Shown here: piece by piece, positions 1-8,300 of the stretch
How positions within the stretch are numbered: position 1 is the first letter of the stretch
Layout: each line of letters opens with the position of its first letter
NCBI RefSeq assembly: GCF_011753055.1
Contig: NZ_VWWJ01000001.1
Location: forward strand, 868,001 to 932,000
Origin: Burkholderia sp. Ax-1719
GTDB lineage: Bacteria > Pseudomonadota > Gammaproteobacteria > Burkholderiales > Burkholderiaceae
Reading direction: 5' to 3'
Length of the DNA: 64,000 nucleotides
Notes under the pieces: generated by a model
What the model was told of the DNA's origin: nothing
The model's input: the letters and a program-made list of their open reading frames with translations, nothing else
Database searches by the model: none
Program-made: the position numbers and the translations under genes

Positions 1-2
1 AT

Positions 3-743
3 GCTTCCGGTGAACGCACGCGCTACGCCTGCCGACTGATCGCCGCTTCCGCGTGGCTGGGGGCGCTGTTCTATTTCGCGCGTATCGCGGTGATTGTCTT
101 TGGCGTCGCGCCGACCCTTTCGTTCATCCAGCCTTCGCCGTGGAATGTGGTGCTGCTCGGCCTGGCGATCGTCACCTTGCCTTGCATGTCGACGGGCATG
201 GTCATGCTTGCGCACGCACGCATTCTCGAACGCATGGAAAAGCTTGCGACCATCGACGAACTGACCGGCGCGCTGACGCGTCGCGCGTTCATGGAGCGCG
301 CCAACGCCTTGCTGTGCGATGTCCGTGCGCGCGGCGGCCTGTTATCGATTGCGATCCTCGATATCGACAAGTTCAAGGTCGTCAACGACAGTTTCGGTCA
401 CGCGGTAGGGGACCGGCTGCTTGCACAGGTGTCTTCGGCCATCGCTGCTCAACTGCGCGTGTGCGATCTCTTCGGGCGGCTGGGTGGCGAGGAGTTCGCG
501 GTCCTGTTCGTGTATGCGGATAAAGACGACGCGCTAAGGATGACGAATGAATTGCGCGGCGCGGTCGAGCGCTCGTCGGCGGATGGCGTGAGCTGTACGC
601 TCAGCGCAGGCGTCGACGGCATCGGCGCGAACGATACGCTCGGGAGCGCCATCGTGCGCGCCGACGCCGCGCTGTATGTGGCGAAGGCGTCGGGACGCAA
701 TCGCGTCACCGTCGCAAACCTGCCTGAGTTATCTGGCGCTTAA
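3..743 (+). CDS. Diguanylate cyclase, GGDEF domain (5' truncated)
   Basis: The frame is open from the left edge, so the N-terminus lies outside the window. Two hydrophobic stretches (about bases 50-110 and 140-215) look like the last membrane helices of a sensor. A GGDEF domain follows from about base 235. The active-site loop is GGEEF (bases 483-497), and the product-inhibition I-site RxxD is present as RVCD exactly five residues before it, so the enzyme should make cyclic di-GMP from two GTP and be feedback-inhibited. It acts at the inner membrane; the signal it senses cannot be told from this fragment. Its TAA stop shares four bases with the stop of the convergent oxidoreductase gene. The family call is firm; full length is unknown. 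Confidence 0.9.
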   Translation, partial: ASGERTRYACRLIAASAWLGALFYFARIAVIVFGVAPTLSFIQPSPWNVVLLGLAIVTLPCMSTGMVMLAHARILERMEKLATIDELTGALTRRAFMERANALLCDVRARGGLLSIAILDIDKFKVVNDSFGHAVGDRLLAQVSSAIAAQLRVCDLFGRLGGEEFAVLFVYADKDDALRMTNELRGAVERSSADGVSCTLSAGVDGIGANDTLGSAIVRADAALYVAKASGRNRVTVANLPELSGA

Positions 744-1861
744 ACGAGCTCGCGCAGCGCCGCAGGTTCGAAACCACGCAGGCTATCGACCTCGCCGTCA
801 CGCACCTTGGCCACCCAGTGCGAGTCGGTCAGCAGCGCGCGGCCCACGGCGATCAGATCGAACTCGTTGCGCTCCATGCGTTCGAGCAGACGGTCGAGGC
901 CGACGCTGGTCGAGCTTTCGCCGCCGAATGCCGCCATGAAATCGCCCGAGAGACCCACCGATCCCACGCTGATGGTGGCCGCGCCCGTCAGCTTCCTGGC
1001 CCAGCCAGCGAAGTTCAGGCCCGCTTCGCCGTCGATTTCCGGGAATTCGGCCTCCCAGAAACGGCGCTGTGAGCAGTGCAGCACGTTCGCGCCGGCCTCC
1101 ACGAGCGGTTCGAGCCACTGGGCCATTTCCTGCGGCGTGTGCGCGAGGCGCGCCTTGTAGTCCTGCTGCTTCCACTGGCTCAGGCGGATCACGATCGGGA
1201 AGTCCGGGCCAACGGCCGCGCGTACGGCGGCGACGATCTCAGCGGCGAAGCGTGCGCGCTCGCCGATGCCTGGGCCGCCGTAACGGTCGTCGCGCTGGTT
1301 GCTGCCGGACCAGAAGAACTGGTCGATCAGATAGCCGTGTGCGCCGTGCAGTTCGATGGTGTCGAAGCCAAGCCGCTTAGCGTCCGCGGCGGCCTGGGCA
1401 AAGGCCGCGATGGTGTCGGCGATATCGGCATCGGCCATCGCGACGCCGCGCTGCACGCCCGGCGCGTCGAGACCCGAGGGGCTTTCGACCGGCGCATCGG
1501 GCACCCAGTCGCTCATGAAGCTTTTGACCGCGCCCGTATGCCAGAGCTGCGGGCCCATCTTGCCGCCCGCCGCGTGCACCTCGTCGATCACCTGTTTCCA
1601 GCCCGACAGCGCCTGGTCGCCGTGGAAAAACGGAATGCCGGGATCGTTGCGCGAGGCGGGGCGGTTGACGACCGTGCCTTCGGAGAGGATCAGGCCCACG
1701 CCACCTTCCGCGCGACGGCGGTAGTAGGCGGCATTGTGCGAACCCGGAATGCCTTCGGGCGCGAACGAGCGGGTCATCGGCGCCATGACGATGCGGTTGG
1801 GCAGCGTGAGCGAGCCGACGGTGAAAGGCTGAAACAGGATATCGGACGAGAACGACGGCAT
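740..1861 (-). CDS. Old Yellow Enzyme family NADH:flavin oxidoreductase
   Basis: A 373-residue FMN-dependent ene-reductase of the Old Yellow Enzyme family; such enzymes reduce activated C=C bonds of quinones, enals or nitro compounds with NAD(P)H in the cytoplasm. Family signatures are visible: FQPFTVGSLTLPNRIVMAPM near the N-terminus, the HGAH active-site motif in IELHGAHGYLIDQF, and DDRYGG after it. I start at the ATG at 1861 (MPSFSSDILF) because the family begins there; the frame stays open 107 residues further upstream but would run through the regulatory region. It is divergent from an HxlR-type regulator with a 19-bp palindrome between them (1946-1964), which suggests induction by electrophiles or quinones. 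The substrate is not determined. Confidence 0.9.
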   Translation of the reverse strand: MPSFSSDILFQPFTVGSLTLPNRIVMAPMTRSFAPEGIPGSHNAAYYRRRAEGGVGLILSEGTVVNRPASRNDPGIPFFHGDQALSGWKQVIDEVHAAGGKMGPQLWHTGAVKSFMSDWVPDAPVESPSGLDAPGVQRGVAMADADIADTIAAFAQAAADAKRLGFDTIELHGAHGYLIDQFFWSGSNQRDDRYGGPGIGERARFAAEIVAAVRAAVGPDFPIVIRLSQWKQQDYKARLAHTPQEMAQWLEPLVEAGANVLHCSQRRFWEAEFPEIDGEAGLNFAGWARKLTGAATISVGSVGLSGDFMAAFGGESSTSVGLDRLLERMERNEFDLIAVGRALLTDSHWVAKVRDGEVDSLRGFEPAALRELV

Positions 1862-1945
1862 GGAAAAAATGGCTCCGTGTCGATTGAATCGGGTTATATC
1901 GAGTGGCGTTGCATGAAATCCGTGGGAATTCAGCCGCACCCCGAA

Positions 1946-1964
1946 TGGTATATTCTGGATACCA
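1946..1964. promoter_or_regulatory. Palindromic operator of the HxlR/OYE divergent pair
   Basis: TGGTAT-N7-ATACCA is a perfect 6-bp inverted repeat with a 7-base spacer, midway between the divergent oxidoreductase (start 1861) and the HxlR regulator (start 2012). Two arms with seven bases between them is the geometry known for YodB/HxlR-type repressors. I infer that the HxlR protein binds here and controls both genes. Confidence 0.6.
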
Positions 1965-2011
1965 GACGTCAATAACGCACTTTGTTTCGCCCAGGTATCT
2001 TTGAGGAAACC

Positions 2012-2386
2012 ATGCCCGACTGCCGAGAGCATTTTTCTGTGAATTGTCCGAGCCGGTTGCTGTTCGACCAGATCGCCGACAAGTGGTCGATGATGATCCT
2101 GACCGTACTCGATGGTGGGCCGTTGCGCTTTAACGCTATCAAACGTCATCTGGAAGGCGTCACGCAAAAAGCGTTGACGCAATGCTTGCGCCGCCTGGAG
2201 CGCAATGGGCTGGTGTCGCGCCGGGTGATTCCGGTGTCGCCGGTGGCGGTCGAATATGAAATCACCCCGCTCGGGCGCTCGTTGCAGGCGCCGTTCAAGG
2301 CGCTGTACGGATGGACCCTGCGCAATATGGATGCGGTGGAGGCGGCGCGCGCGGAGTTCGACGCGCGCATGGAAAGCGCAGGCTAA
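2012..2386 (+). CDS. HxlR family transcriptional regulator
   Basis: A 124-residue winged-helix regulator of the HxlR family. The characteristic core is visible: ADKWSMMILTVLDGGPLRFNAIKRHLEGVTQKALTQ, followed by the wing (VSRRVIPVSPVAVEYEITPLGRSL). I place the start at the ATG at 2012 (MPDCREHF), preceded by GAGGAA; an upstream TTG at 1982 is less likely. Cys4 and Cys11 lie before the DNA-binding core, where redox-sensing members such as YodB carry their reactive cysteine, so thiol modification by quinones or electrophiles is plausible. Its divergent neighbour is an Old Yellow Enzyme, the usual target of such sensors. Regulation of that gene and of itself through the 1946-1964 palindrome is inferred. 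Confidence 0.9.
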   Translation: MPDCREHFSVNCPSRLLFDQIADKWSMMILTVLDGGPLRFNAIKRHLEGVTQKALTQCLRRLERNGLVSRRVIPVSPVAVEYEITPLGRSLQAPFKALYGWTLRNMDAVEAARAEFDARMESAG

Positions 2387-2476
2387 GGTTGTGTGACGCC
2401 GCGTTGCGCCTCAAGGAATGTGCGCGACGCGGAAAATAGCATTGACAAGTCTCGTCCTTATAATTAACGTTCGTTT

Positions 2477-2490
2477 ACTGAACGATCGTT
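2477..2490. promoter_or_regulatory. Operator copy 1, probably for the TetR repressor at 3280-3849
   Basis: ACTGAACGATCGTT upstream of the SDR-like gene contains most of the perfect palindrome GAACGATCGTTC (2480-2491). The same 14-base motif with one change occurs in the TetR promoter region at 3887-3900 on the other strand. A TTGACA (2442-2447) and a TATAAT (2459-2464) precede it, but they are only 11 bases apart and cannot be a matched promoter pair. The gene's ribosome binding site AAGGAGA follows at about 2497. Confidence 0.55.
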
Positions 2491-2506
2491 CTATAAAGGA
2501 GACAGC

Positions 2507-3244
2507 ATGACAGACAGCGCGCAGCCGAAGGTCGTACTCGTAATTGGTGCCGGCGACGCCACAGGGGGCGCAATTGCCACCAGATTCGCCCGCGAAGGCT
2601 ATATCGCATGCGTGAGCCGCCGCTCGGCGGAAAAGCTGCAGCCGCTTGTCAATCGCATCCGCGAGCAGGGCGGCCAGGCCTATGGTTACGGCAGCGATGC
2701 GCGCAACGAAGAGGATGTCGTCGCCTTGATCGAACGCGTTGAAGCCGAACACGGGCCGATCGAAGCCATGGTGTTCAATATCGGCGCGAATGTACCCTGC
2801 AGCATTCTGGAAGAAAGCGCGCGCAAGTATTTCAAGATCTGGGAGATGGCCTGTTTCAGTGCGTTTCTCAACGGCCGTGAAGTGGCGAAGCGGATGGTGG
2901 CGCGTGGACGCGGCACCATTCTGTTTACCGGCGCTACGGCCAGTCTCAGAGGCGCGGCGAATTTCGCGGCGTTTGCGGGTGCGAAGCATGCGCTACGTGC
3001 ACTCGCGCAAAGCATGGCCAAGGAGTTGGGACCCCGAAATATTCACGTTGCGCACGTGATCGTCGATGGCGCCATCGACACCGAATTCATTCGCACGACG
3101 TTTCCGGAACGCTACGCCCTGAAGGAACAGGACGGCATTCTCAATCCCGATCACATCGCCGAGAACTACTGGTATCTGCACCAGCAACCGCGCGATGCGT
3201 GGACCTTCGAACTGGATCTGCGCCCGTATATGGAGCGCTGGTAA
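2507..3244 (+). CDS. SDR-family protein with the catalytic Tyr replaced by Phe
   Basis: A 245-residue short-chain dehydrogenase/reductase-like protein. The N-terminus has a Rossmann glycine motif, VIGAGDATGGAIA, in the place of TGxxxGxG. The catalytic region reads NFAAFAGAKHALRAL, so the usual YxxxK is FxxxK: the lysine is present but the general-acid tyrosine is phenylalanine. It may therefore bind a nucleotide without ordinary dehydrogenase chemistry, or belong to a subgroup with another mechanism. The gene has a strong Shine-Dalgarno (AAGGAGA) and sits beside a TetR repressor and an HCCA-isomerase-like gene, both tied to it by a shared operator motif. A role in handling an aromatic or reactive compound is inferred from that context; the substrate is unknown. 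Confidence 0.85.
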   Translation: MTDSAQPKVVLVIGAGDATGGAIATRFAREGYIACVSRRSAEKLQPLVNRIREQGGQAYGYGSDARNEEDVVALIERVEAEHGPIEAMVFNIGANVPCSILEESARKYFKIWEMACFSAFLNGREVAKRMVARGRGTILFTGATASLRGAANFAAFAGAKHALRALAQSMAKELGPRNIHVAHVIVDGAIDTEFIRTTFPERYALKEQDGILNPDHIAENYWYLHQQPRDAWTFELDLRPYMERW

Positions 3245-3279
3245 TCCATTACGGCGCGCGATTGCACGTCATGCGAGCG

Positions 3280-3849
3280 TTATTTGAGTTTGTCGAGATC
3301 GAGCGCTTCGGCAAGAAAACGGCGGCTTGAGGCCAGGATGTCGCGGCGCGTGCGTTCGCTTTCAACCGTACGCGCAAGCAGCAATGCGCCGACGCATTGA
3401 GCGATGATTGCCCAGGCGGTATCCGGATCGTCGATCTGGGCGCCCCAGCTTTTCTGGATGCGCTTGAGCGATTTTTCGACTTCGGTGCGCGCTTCGGGGG
3501 TGGCGCGGGCGATTTCTGCGCCGAGCGCCGGCAGCGCGCAACCCGTCTCCGGATGCAGGGCGTGAGACGTGCTCAGATAACTGCGCAGGCGCTTCGCGAG
3601 ATCGTCATCGGTGGCGTTTTCGTGGCTGGCGAGCAGGTCGGCGCTATTGGACGCTTCCTCGCTGACCAGCGCATCGAAAAGTGCTTGTTTCGAGGGGAAA
3701 TGCGTATAGAACGCTGCGCCCGTTAATCCAATTGAAGCCATCAATGCGTCGACGCCCGTGGTCGCAAAACCACCTTGTTTCGCGATCGCGCGGCTGCTCT
3801 CGATGAGCTTGCGTCGCGTTTCTTCCTTGTGGGTGCTCGAATAACGCAT
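3280..3849 (-). CDS. TetR/AcrR family transcriptional regulator
   Basis: A 189-residue TetR repressor. The N-terminal helix-turn-helix is clear (TRRKLIESSRAIAKQGGFATTGVDALMASIGLTGAAFYTHFPSKQALFDALV). The C-terminal ligand domain has the HPETGCALPALGAEIARA signature of a common AcrR-like subgroup. It lies between an SDR-like gene and an HCCA-isomerase-like gene on the other strand, and both flanking promoter regions carry the same motif, ACTGAACGATSGTT. I infer a local repressor that controls itself, the isomerase and the SDR protein. The inducer is unknown. The later TetR at 34241 shares the MRY start and the same C-terminal architecture, so the two are related paralogues. Confidence 0.9.
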   Translation of the reverse strand: MRYSSTHKEETRRKLIESSRAIAKQGGFATTGVDALMASIGLTGAAFYTHFPSKQALFDALVSEEASNSADLLASHENATDDDLAKRLRSYLSTSHALHPETGCALPALGAEIARATPEARTEVEKSLKRIQKSWGAQIDDPDTAWAIIAQCVGALLLARTVESERTRRDILASSRRFLAEALDLDKLK

Positions 3850-3886
3850 GGCGGCTTCCAGGTTGAATGTCGGGCGAGAATAGCAT

Positions 3887-3900
3887 AACCATCGTTCAGT
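3887..3900. promoter_or_regulatory. Operator copy 2 between the TetR gene and the isomerase gene
   Basis: AACCATCGTTCAGT, read on the minus strand, is ACTGAACGATGGTT, matching the site at 2477-2490 in 13 of 14 positions. It sits between the divergent TetR (start 3849) and isomerase (start 3938) genes, where autorepression would act on both. The isomerase Shine-Dalgarno GAGGAGGAG follows at about 3922-3930. Confidence 0.55.
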
Positions 3901-3937
3901 TAAAGATAGTTCATCTATAGAGAGGAGGAGACTTACG

Positions 3938-4525
3938 ATGAAAACAGTCGAGTTTTATTTCGATTTCGGCAGCCCCGCGAGTTATCTCGCGTGGACCCAG
4001 TTGCCCGCCATTGCGGCGCAATATGATGCTCAACTGATCTATCGTCCGGTACTGCTGGGCGGCATCCATAAGGCGACGAATAACGCTTCGCCCGCCGCCA
4101 TTCCGTCCAAAGGCGCATGGATGCAGATCGACCTCGCGCGCTTCGCGCGGCGTTATGGCGTCCAGTTTCAGCACAATCCGCATTTCCCGATCAACACCTT
4201 GATGCTCATGCGCGGCGCGACAGGTACGCAGATGCAGGACGAAGCGCTGTTCCTGCGCTACGTCGACGCGGTGTATCGCGCGATGTGGGAAACGCCGCGC
4301 AATATGGCCGATCCGGCGACGATTGGCGCGGTGCTCACGGAGGGCGGCGTGGACGCATCCTTGCTGCTGGACCTGACGCAGCGTCCCGAGGTGAAGGAAA
4401 AACTGAAGCAGGACACGGAGGCGGCGGTGGCGCGCGGGCTGTTCGGTGCGCCGACCATGTTCGTGGGCGACGAGATGTTCTTTGGCCAGGACCGGCTCGA
4501 CTTCGTCAAAGAAGCGCTGGCCTAG
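3938..4525 (+). CDS. 2-hydroxychromene-2-carboxylate isomerase family (kappa-GST/DsbA fold)
   Basis: A 195-residue protein of the HCCA isomerase/kappa glutathione transferase family, thioredoxin-fold enzymes that use glutathione; the founding member isomerises 2-hydroxychromene-2-carboxylate in naphthalene degradation. Hallmarks are the N-terminal VEFYFDFGSPASYLAW, the internal FPINTLMLMRGA, and the C-terminal GLFGAPTMFVGDEMFFGQDRLDFV. The ATG at 3938 follows a strong GAGGAGGAG. No other naphthalene-pathway genes are near, so the natural substrate is probably another aromatic or electrophile. It is divergent from a TetR repressor and probably controlled by it. Confidence 0.88.
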   Translation: MKTVEFYFDFGSPASYLAWTQLPAIAAQYDAQLIYRPVLLGGIHKATNNASPAAIPSKGAWMQIDLARFARRYGVQFQHNPHFPINTLMLMRGATGTQMQDEALFLRYVDAVYRAMWETPRNMADPATIGAVLTEGGVDASLLLDLTQRPEVKEKLKQDTEAAVARGLFGAPTMFVGDEMFFGQDRLDFVKEALA

Positions 4526-4543
4526 TGTGTTTCGTGTGCGGGG

Positions 4544-5419
4544 TTATCGACGCGCAATCAGCGGCCGAAGCGCGTCGATCAACTCAGTGCTGCCATGGCA
4601 AACCTCGCCGCCCGGTTCGACATCGACCAGGCCGCCTTCGTTCTGGGCGTCGTTCGCCTTGATCAGCAGGCTGGCGAGACTTCCGTTCAGGATGCGCTCG
4701 AACGTTGCCTGCCATTGCGGGCGCGGCACGGCATGGGCGTCGATCGCGCGGTCGAATAGCTGGCTCAATGCGGCGGCAACATCATGGGCGCTATAGCGCC
4801 GTGGTCCTTCCGCATGGACAATTTCAACGGCGTTTCCGCTGGCGGGTCGCAACCAGAGATCGGCTGCAATGTGACCTACGTCCGGCGCCGAAATCGTGGG
4901 AAATACTTTATCGAGCGGATCATGAAAGCTGGGCAATGAGCCGGATGCGATGGCTGCTGGAATCACGCGCCCCCAGCCCTGTATATGTTCTGCCGAGCGC
5001 AAGATCAGTTTTTGCCCTGGGAGTTGGCCCAGGCGCTCCTCGAAAAAACGAAACACCGTTGGCATGCCGATGTCATGGGCGACATGCGCGCCGTAATCGG
5101 AAATCGCGAGAATGCGTTCCGGGCGTACCTGATTGAGTGCTCGTGCGAGGCTTTCGATTGCGCGGTACATCTGGGCGCTAGTGTCTTCGGCTTGCGGGTC
5201 TGGCGGGAGAATGACCTGCACATTGCCGGCGTTGCCGATTGCGCTCGCAAGCGCTGCGGAATCTTCCAGATTGGCCACGGCAATTTCACAGCCAATCTCG
5301 CGTAAGCGCGTACTTTTTGCTGCTTCGCGGACAATCGCCCGCACCGGCAAGCCCGCCTGGCGCAGCACCGAAGCGCTAGAAAACCCCACCTTACCCGTTG
5401 CCCCAACAATTGCGTACAT
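4544..5419 (-). CDS. NmrA-like NAD(P)H-binding protein
   Basis: A 291-residue NmrA/atypical-SDR protein. The N-terminal Rossmann motif is MYAIVGATGKVG, and the later ISDYGAHVAH and RSAEHIQGWG segments fit the family, as does the length. Members bind NAD(P) and act either as quinone oxidoreductases (QorB-like) or as redox sensors. I start at the ATG at 5419, since MYAIVGATG is the family N-terminus; the frame is open further upstream only because it runs through the neighbouring gene. An AraC regulator on the same strand ends 92 bases upstream and may control it. The exact reaction is unknown. Confidence 0.85.
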   Translation of the reverse strand: MYAIVGATGKVGFSSASVLRQAGLPVRAIVREAAKSTRLREIGCEIAVANLEDSAALASAIGNAGNVQVILPPDPQAEDTSAQMYRAIESLARALNQVRPERILAISDYGAHVAHDIGMPTVFRFFEERLGQLPGQKLILRSAEHIQGWGRVIPAAIASGSLPSFHDPLDKVFPTISAPDVGHIAADLWLRPASGNAVEIVHAEGPRRYSAHDVAAALSQLFDRAIDAHAVPRPQWQATFERILNGSLASLLIKANDAQNEGGLVDVEPGGEVCHGSTELIDALRPLIARR

Positions 5420-5511
5420 ATTCGATTCCGTGTTTGCGTGGTCAGAACGCCAAGGGTAAGGAATCGTGCGTGCGGCTTCTCGCAGATTCAGACGAGGCTT
5501 TGCAGAATCGG

Positions 5512-6384
5512 TCAGATTTTTGAAGCCGGGCGAGCGATCGCACCGGGCGTCTGGCCCAAAATGCGCCGCATCGTGGTGGTCATATGGCTTTGATGCGCAA
5601 AGCCGGATGCGAGTGCGATTTCGCTTGCCGGCATCTTCGTCGTGGCGATCAAGGTGCGAGCGTGTTCGACGCGGCGACGGATAACGTATTGATGCACCGA
5701 CATACCCGTGGTGCTGCGAAACAGAAGCTTGAGGCGTGTCGCGCCAAGACCTGCAACGGTTGCAAGATGGGCGACATGCAACTGCTGATCGAGGTTTTGC
5801 TCGATAAAATCGGTGAGCAGCTTCAACTGACGCGCCGACAGTTGAAGTGCTGCCGATTGCTGCGGCAGGGCGTAGTTGTCGCTGGCAGCATCGAATAGCC
5901 GGATCACCAGCGCGCTGGCGAGGTGGTCGATATAAAGCGGATCGGAAGGGGTGTCGGCTTCCAGTTCTGCCTTGATCGCCCAACCGATCGCTTCGATACG
6001 TGCATCGCGAAGCTGCATATGCGGAACCAGTGCGATGGTCGTCGCATCCTTGTCCAGATCCGCGGCGACGCGATCGACCAGCGACTGAGGGAGCGACAAC
6101 CTCAGTATCTGGCACGCTGCGTCGTCTTCCCAGGAGGAGTCCATGCCCGCCGGCACGAAGCCAATATCGCCCTGCTTTTGCACGCGGCGCAGACGCTTGC
6201 CGTCGCAGGTGCAATCTGCATTGACGGGCGGCCCATAGTGCAGGCCTAGCGTGTGACGCTCGCGGCCCGGAATGCGCGCTAGACCACGCGGGATATTCAC
6301 GAGGGCCGCATCAAGCCCGTCCCATCCTTTTCCCGCGCTCGAATAGAGAATTTCAGGGGCCTGCAAGGTTGACGAGGAAGTCAT
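5512..6384 (-). CDS. AraC family transcriptional regulator
   Basis: A 290-residue regulator. The C-terminal third has two AraC-type helix-turn-helices: LHVAHLATVAGLGATRLKLLFRSTTGMSVHQYVIRRRVEHA and ASEIALASGFAHQSHMTTTMRRILGQTPGAI. The N-terminal two thirds form a cupin-like sensor without a recognisable ligand signature. It lies just upstream of the NmrA-like gene on the same strand, 92 bases apart, so that gene is a plausible target. The upstream gap (6385-6739) holds its promoter and that of the divergent small exported protein. Confidence 0.92.
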   Translation of the reverse strand: MTSSSTLQAPEILYSSAGKGWDGLDAALVNIPRGLARIPGRERHTLGLHYGPPVNADCTCDGKRLRRVQKQGDIGFVPAGMDSSWEDDAACQILRLSLPQSLVDRVAADLDKDATTIALVPHMQLRDARIEAIGWAIKAELEADTPSDPLYIDHLASALVIRLFDAASDNYALPQQSAALQLSARQLKLLTDFIEQNLDQQLHVAHLATVAGLGATRLKLLFRSTTGMSVHQYVIRRRVEHARTLIATTKMPASEIALASGFAHQSHMTTTMRRILGQTPGAIARPASKI

Positions 6385-6739
6385 GGCCGGAAGTGTCCTG
6401 AGGGGCGATGGTTAGCAGCGAGGGGCGCATAAAAGGGCGCGGTCGATTACACAGCTTGTACAGCGCAGCATAGCCGACAAATCCACCGGCCGTTTTTCCC
6501 CATTTGCGCACGGCAATTATTCACGATCCTGACCAGGCTGCTGAAAATCAGGCGCGCCGAATTAAATGCACAGCCCGGTAATCAGTACGCTGCGAGGTAA
6601 TCAAGACCGCCGGCGAATTCTTTCCAGCGAAATACAAGGTAACGTTAATCGATTTTCAAGGGTGGAACTTTAAGGCGGCGGGGGTTTATTGTACGAACCA
6701 ATTACAAGTTTTGGCCCTTCGCCTGAGAGGAAATCCATT
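6385..6739. other. Divergent intergenic region
   Basis: These 355 bases separate the AraC gene (minus) from a small exported protein gene (plus). They must hold both promoters. I see no convincing open frame, RNA gene or long palindrome. GAGAGG at about 6725-6730 is the ribosome binding site of the downstream gene. Confidence 0.5.
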
Positions 6740-7171
6740 ATGAAGAAAACCCTGATCCTTGCTGTTTCCCTTGCCGTGACGGCAGCCGCATCGCTGCAGG
6801 TACGCGCCGAAGAACCGCTTGCACCGCCGCCCGATCGCGCTCCCATGTTCGCTGGCGATCTGGGGCCAGTTCCGCCGTTTCATGGTCCGGATTTCGACGT
6901 TATCAACGATCTCGAGCAATTGCGTCGGCTCTACAGCCTGTCGGGACGGCCGGGCGACATCGTCGCGGTGTATCACGAAGTACTGGACAAGTCGCACAAT
7001 CCCGGCGTGCGCCGCTTTGCTTACGATGCATTGGCGCGGGAACAACTGAAGCCGTCGGACCCTTCCGCGGCGATCGAAACGCTGCATGCGAGCCTTGCAG
7101 AGGATATCGATCGGGCGAACAAGGCGCCGCGTTTCGAACCCGGTCAAAAACAGGGCGCGGCGCATCCTTGA
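6740..7171 (+). CDS. Small exported protein, unknown function
   Basis: A 143-residue protein with a clear Sec signal peptide (MKKTLILAVSLAVTAAASLQVRA, cleavage expected after ARA). I chose the ATG at 6740 because it gives the lysine-rich signal start and follows GAGAGG at the right spacing. The mature part begins with a proline-rich segment (EEPLAPPPDRAPMF) and then looks helical (DVINDLEQLRRLYSLSGRPGDIVAVYHEVLDKSHNPGVRRFAYDALAREQL). I do not recognise the family; it is probably a soluble periplasmic protein. It stands alone, facing the LysR gene convergently. Confidence 0.75.
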   Translation: MKKTLILAVSLAVTAAASLQVRAEEPLAPPPDRAPMFAGDLGPVPPFHGPDFDVINDLEQLRRLYSLSGRPGDIVAVYHEVLDKSHNPGVRRFAYDALAREQLKPSDPSAAIETLHASLAEDIDRANKAPRFEPGQKQGAAHP

Positions 7172-7291
7172 TCCGCTGCGCGTCGCCAATCTCGAAGGCT
7201 ATGGCGCGCGTGACACTCACCAATACTTACGAGAGTTTTCTTTTCGCAATTCGTGAGAAAGGAAATCAATGTATTGCGTGAGCCCGCGCCA

Positions 7292-8185
7292 TTAATGCCG
7301 ATGCGGAAACACGCGCTCGCTCAGGAAATCCACCAGCGCGCGGACCTTCGGCGAAGGATGCTTGCTCGCAGGCCAGAGCACATGCACGACACCCGGGCGC
7401 TCGACGTAATCCGATAACACCGCACGCAGGCGCCCATCCGCGAGCGGCTCCTTGATGGAGAAGTCGGGCAGATACGCGATGCCTCGGCCCTGCAAGGCGA
7501 AACACAGCCGGGTTTCGATGTTGTTGCAGATCATCGAGACCGGCAACACGAGTTCCGGCTCCTCATTGCGACGGCGCAGCGCCCATGCTTCGAGCCTGCC
7601 GGTGCTCGGATAGCGGTAGTGCAGGCAGGTATGGTCGAGTAGATCGACCGGTGTGTCCGGCGTGCCGCGGCGCTCAAAATAATCGGGCGAGGCAACCACG
7701 CACCAACGAAACGAGCCCAGCCTGCGGGCGGCCAGCCTGGAATCTGCGGGCTCGCCAATGCGGACCACGGCGTCGAAGCCTTCTTCGATCACATCAACCA
7801 CGCGGTCGGTGAAATCGAGGTCGAGTTCGATCTGCGGATACGCCTCCATGAAATCGCTGAGCACCGGCAGCATCAGAGCGCTGACGAGCGGCAGACTCAC
7901 GCGCAGGCGGCCGCGAGGCGCTGCGGTCGCTTGCGAGATTTCCATCTGCGCCGCTTCGATCTCCGCAAGAATGCGGCGGCTTCGTTCGAGAAATAGCCCG
8001 CCTTCGGCCGTCAGCGTCACGCTACGCGTGCTGCGATGAAAGAGCCGCACGCCGAGTTTGTCCTCCAGGCGTCCGACACTCTTGCCGACCGCCGATGCCG
8101 ACACGCCAAGCAGGCGTCCTGCCGCCACGAAACTGCGCGTTTCGGCCACCTGGACGAAGACCACGAAGCCATTCAGGCTGTCCAC
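7292..8185 (-). CDS. LysR family transcriptional regulator
   Basis: A 297-residue LysR regulator. The N-terminal winged helix reads MDSLNGFVVFVQVAETRSFVAAGRLLGVSASAVGKSVGRLEDKLGVRLFHRSTRSVTLT, and the rest is the standard two-lobed periplasmic-binding-like sensor. Sequence style places it in the AaeR/DmlR-type subgroup. It is divergent from a serine hydrolase-MFS pair beginning at 8301, its most likely target. The gap 8186-8300 contains a short direct repeat (TCGTGGCG at 8251 and 8265) but no obvious T-N11-A palindrome. The effector is unknown. Confidence 0.92.
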   Translation of the reverse strand: MDSLNGFVVFVQVAETRSFVAAGRLLGVSASAVGKSVGRLEDKLGVRLFHRSTRSVTLTAEGGLFLERSRRILAEIEAAQMEISQATAAPRGRLRVSLPLVSALMLPVLSDFMEAYPQIELDLDFTDRVVDVIEEGFDAVVRIGEPADSRLAARRLGSFRWCVVASPDYFERRGTPDTPVDLLDHTCLHYRYPSTGRLEAWALRRRNEEPELVLPVSMICNNIETRLCFALQGRGIAYLPDFSIKEPLADGRLRAVLSDYVERPGVVHVLWPASKHPSPKVRALVDFLSERVFPHRH

Positions 8186-8300
8186 TCACGACCTCCATTG
8201 CGGACATCGGTATCCGCATAACGCGGAACTCTACCCCACTTTTTCTTTAATCGTGGCGGCTCTATCGTGGCGTCACCTCTATTCGAGCAAGGTGAGGCTC

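Noticed and set aside
1862..2182. Longer N-terminus for the Old Yellow Enzyme gene (frame open to 2182)
   Set aside because: It would cover the palindrome and the HxlR start, and the family N-terminus is at MPSFSSDI.
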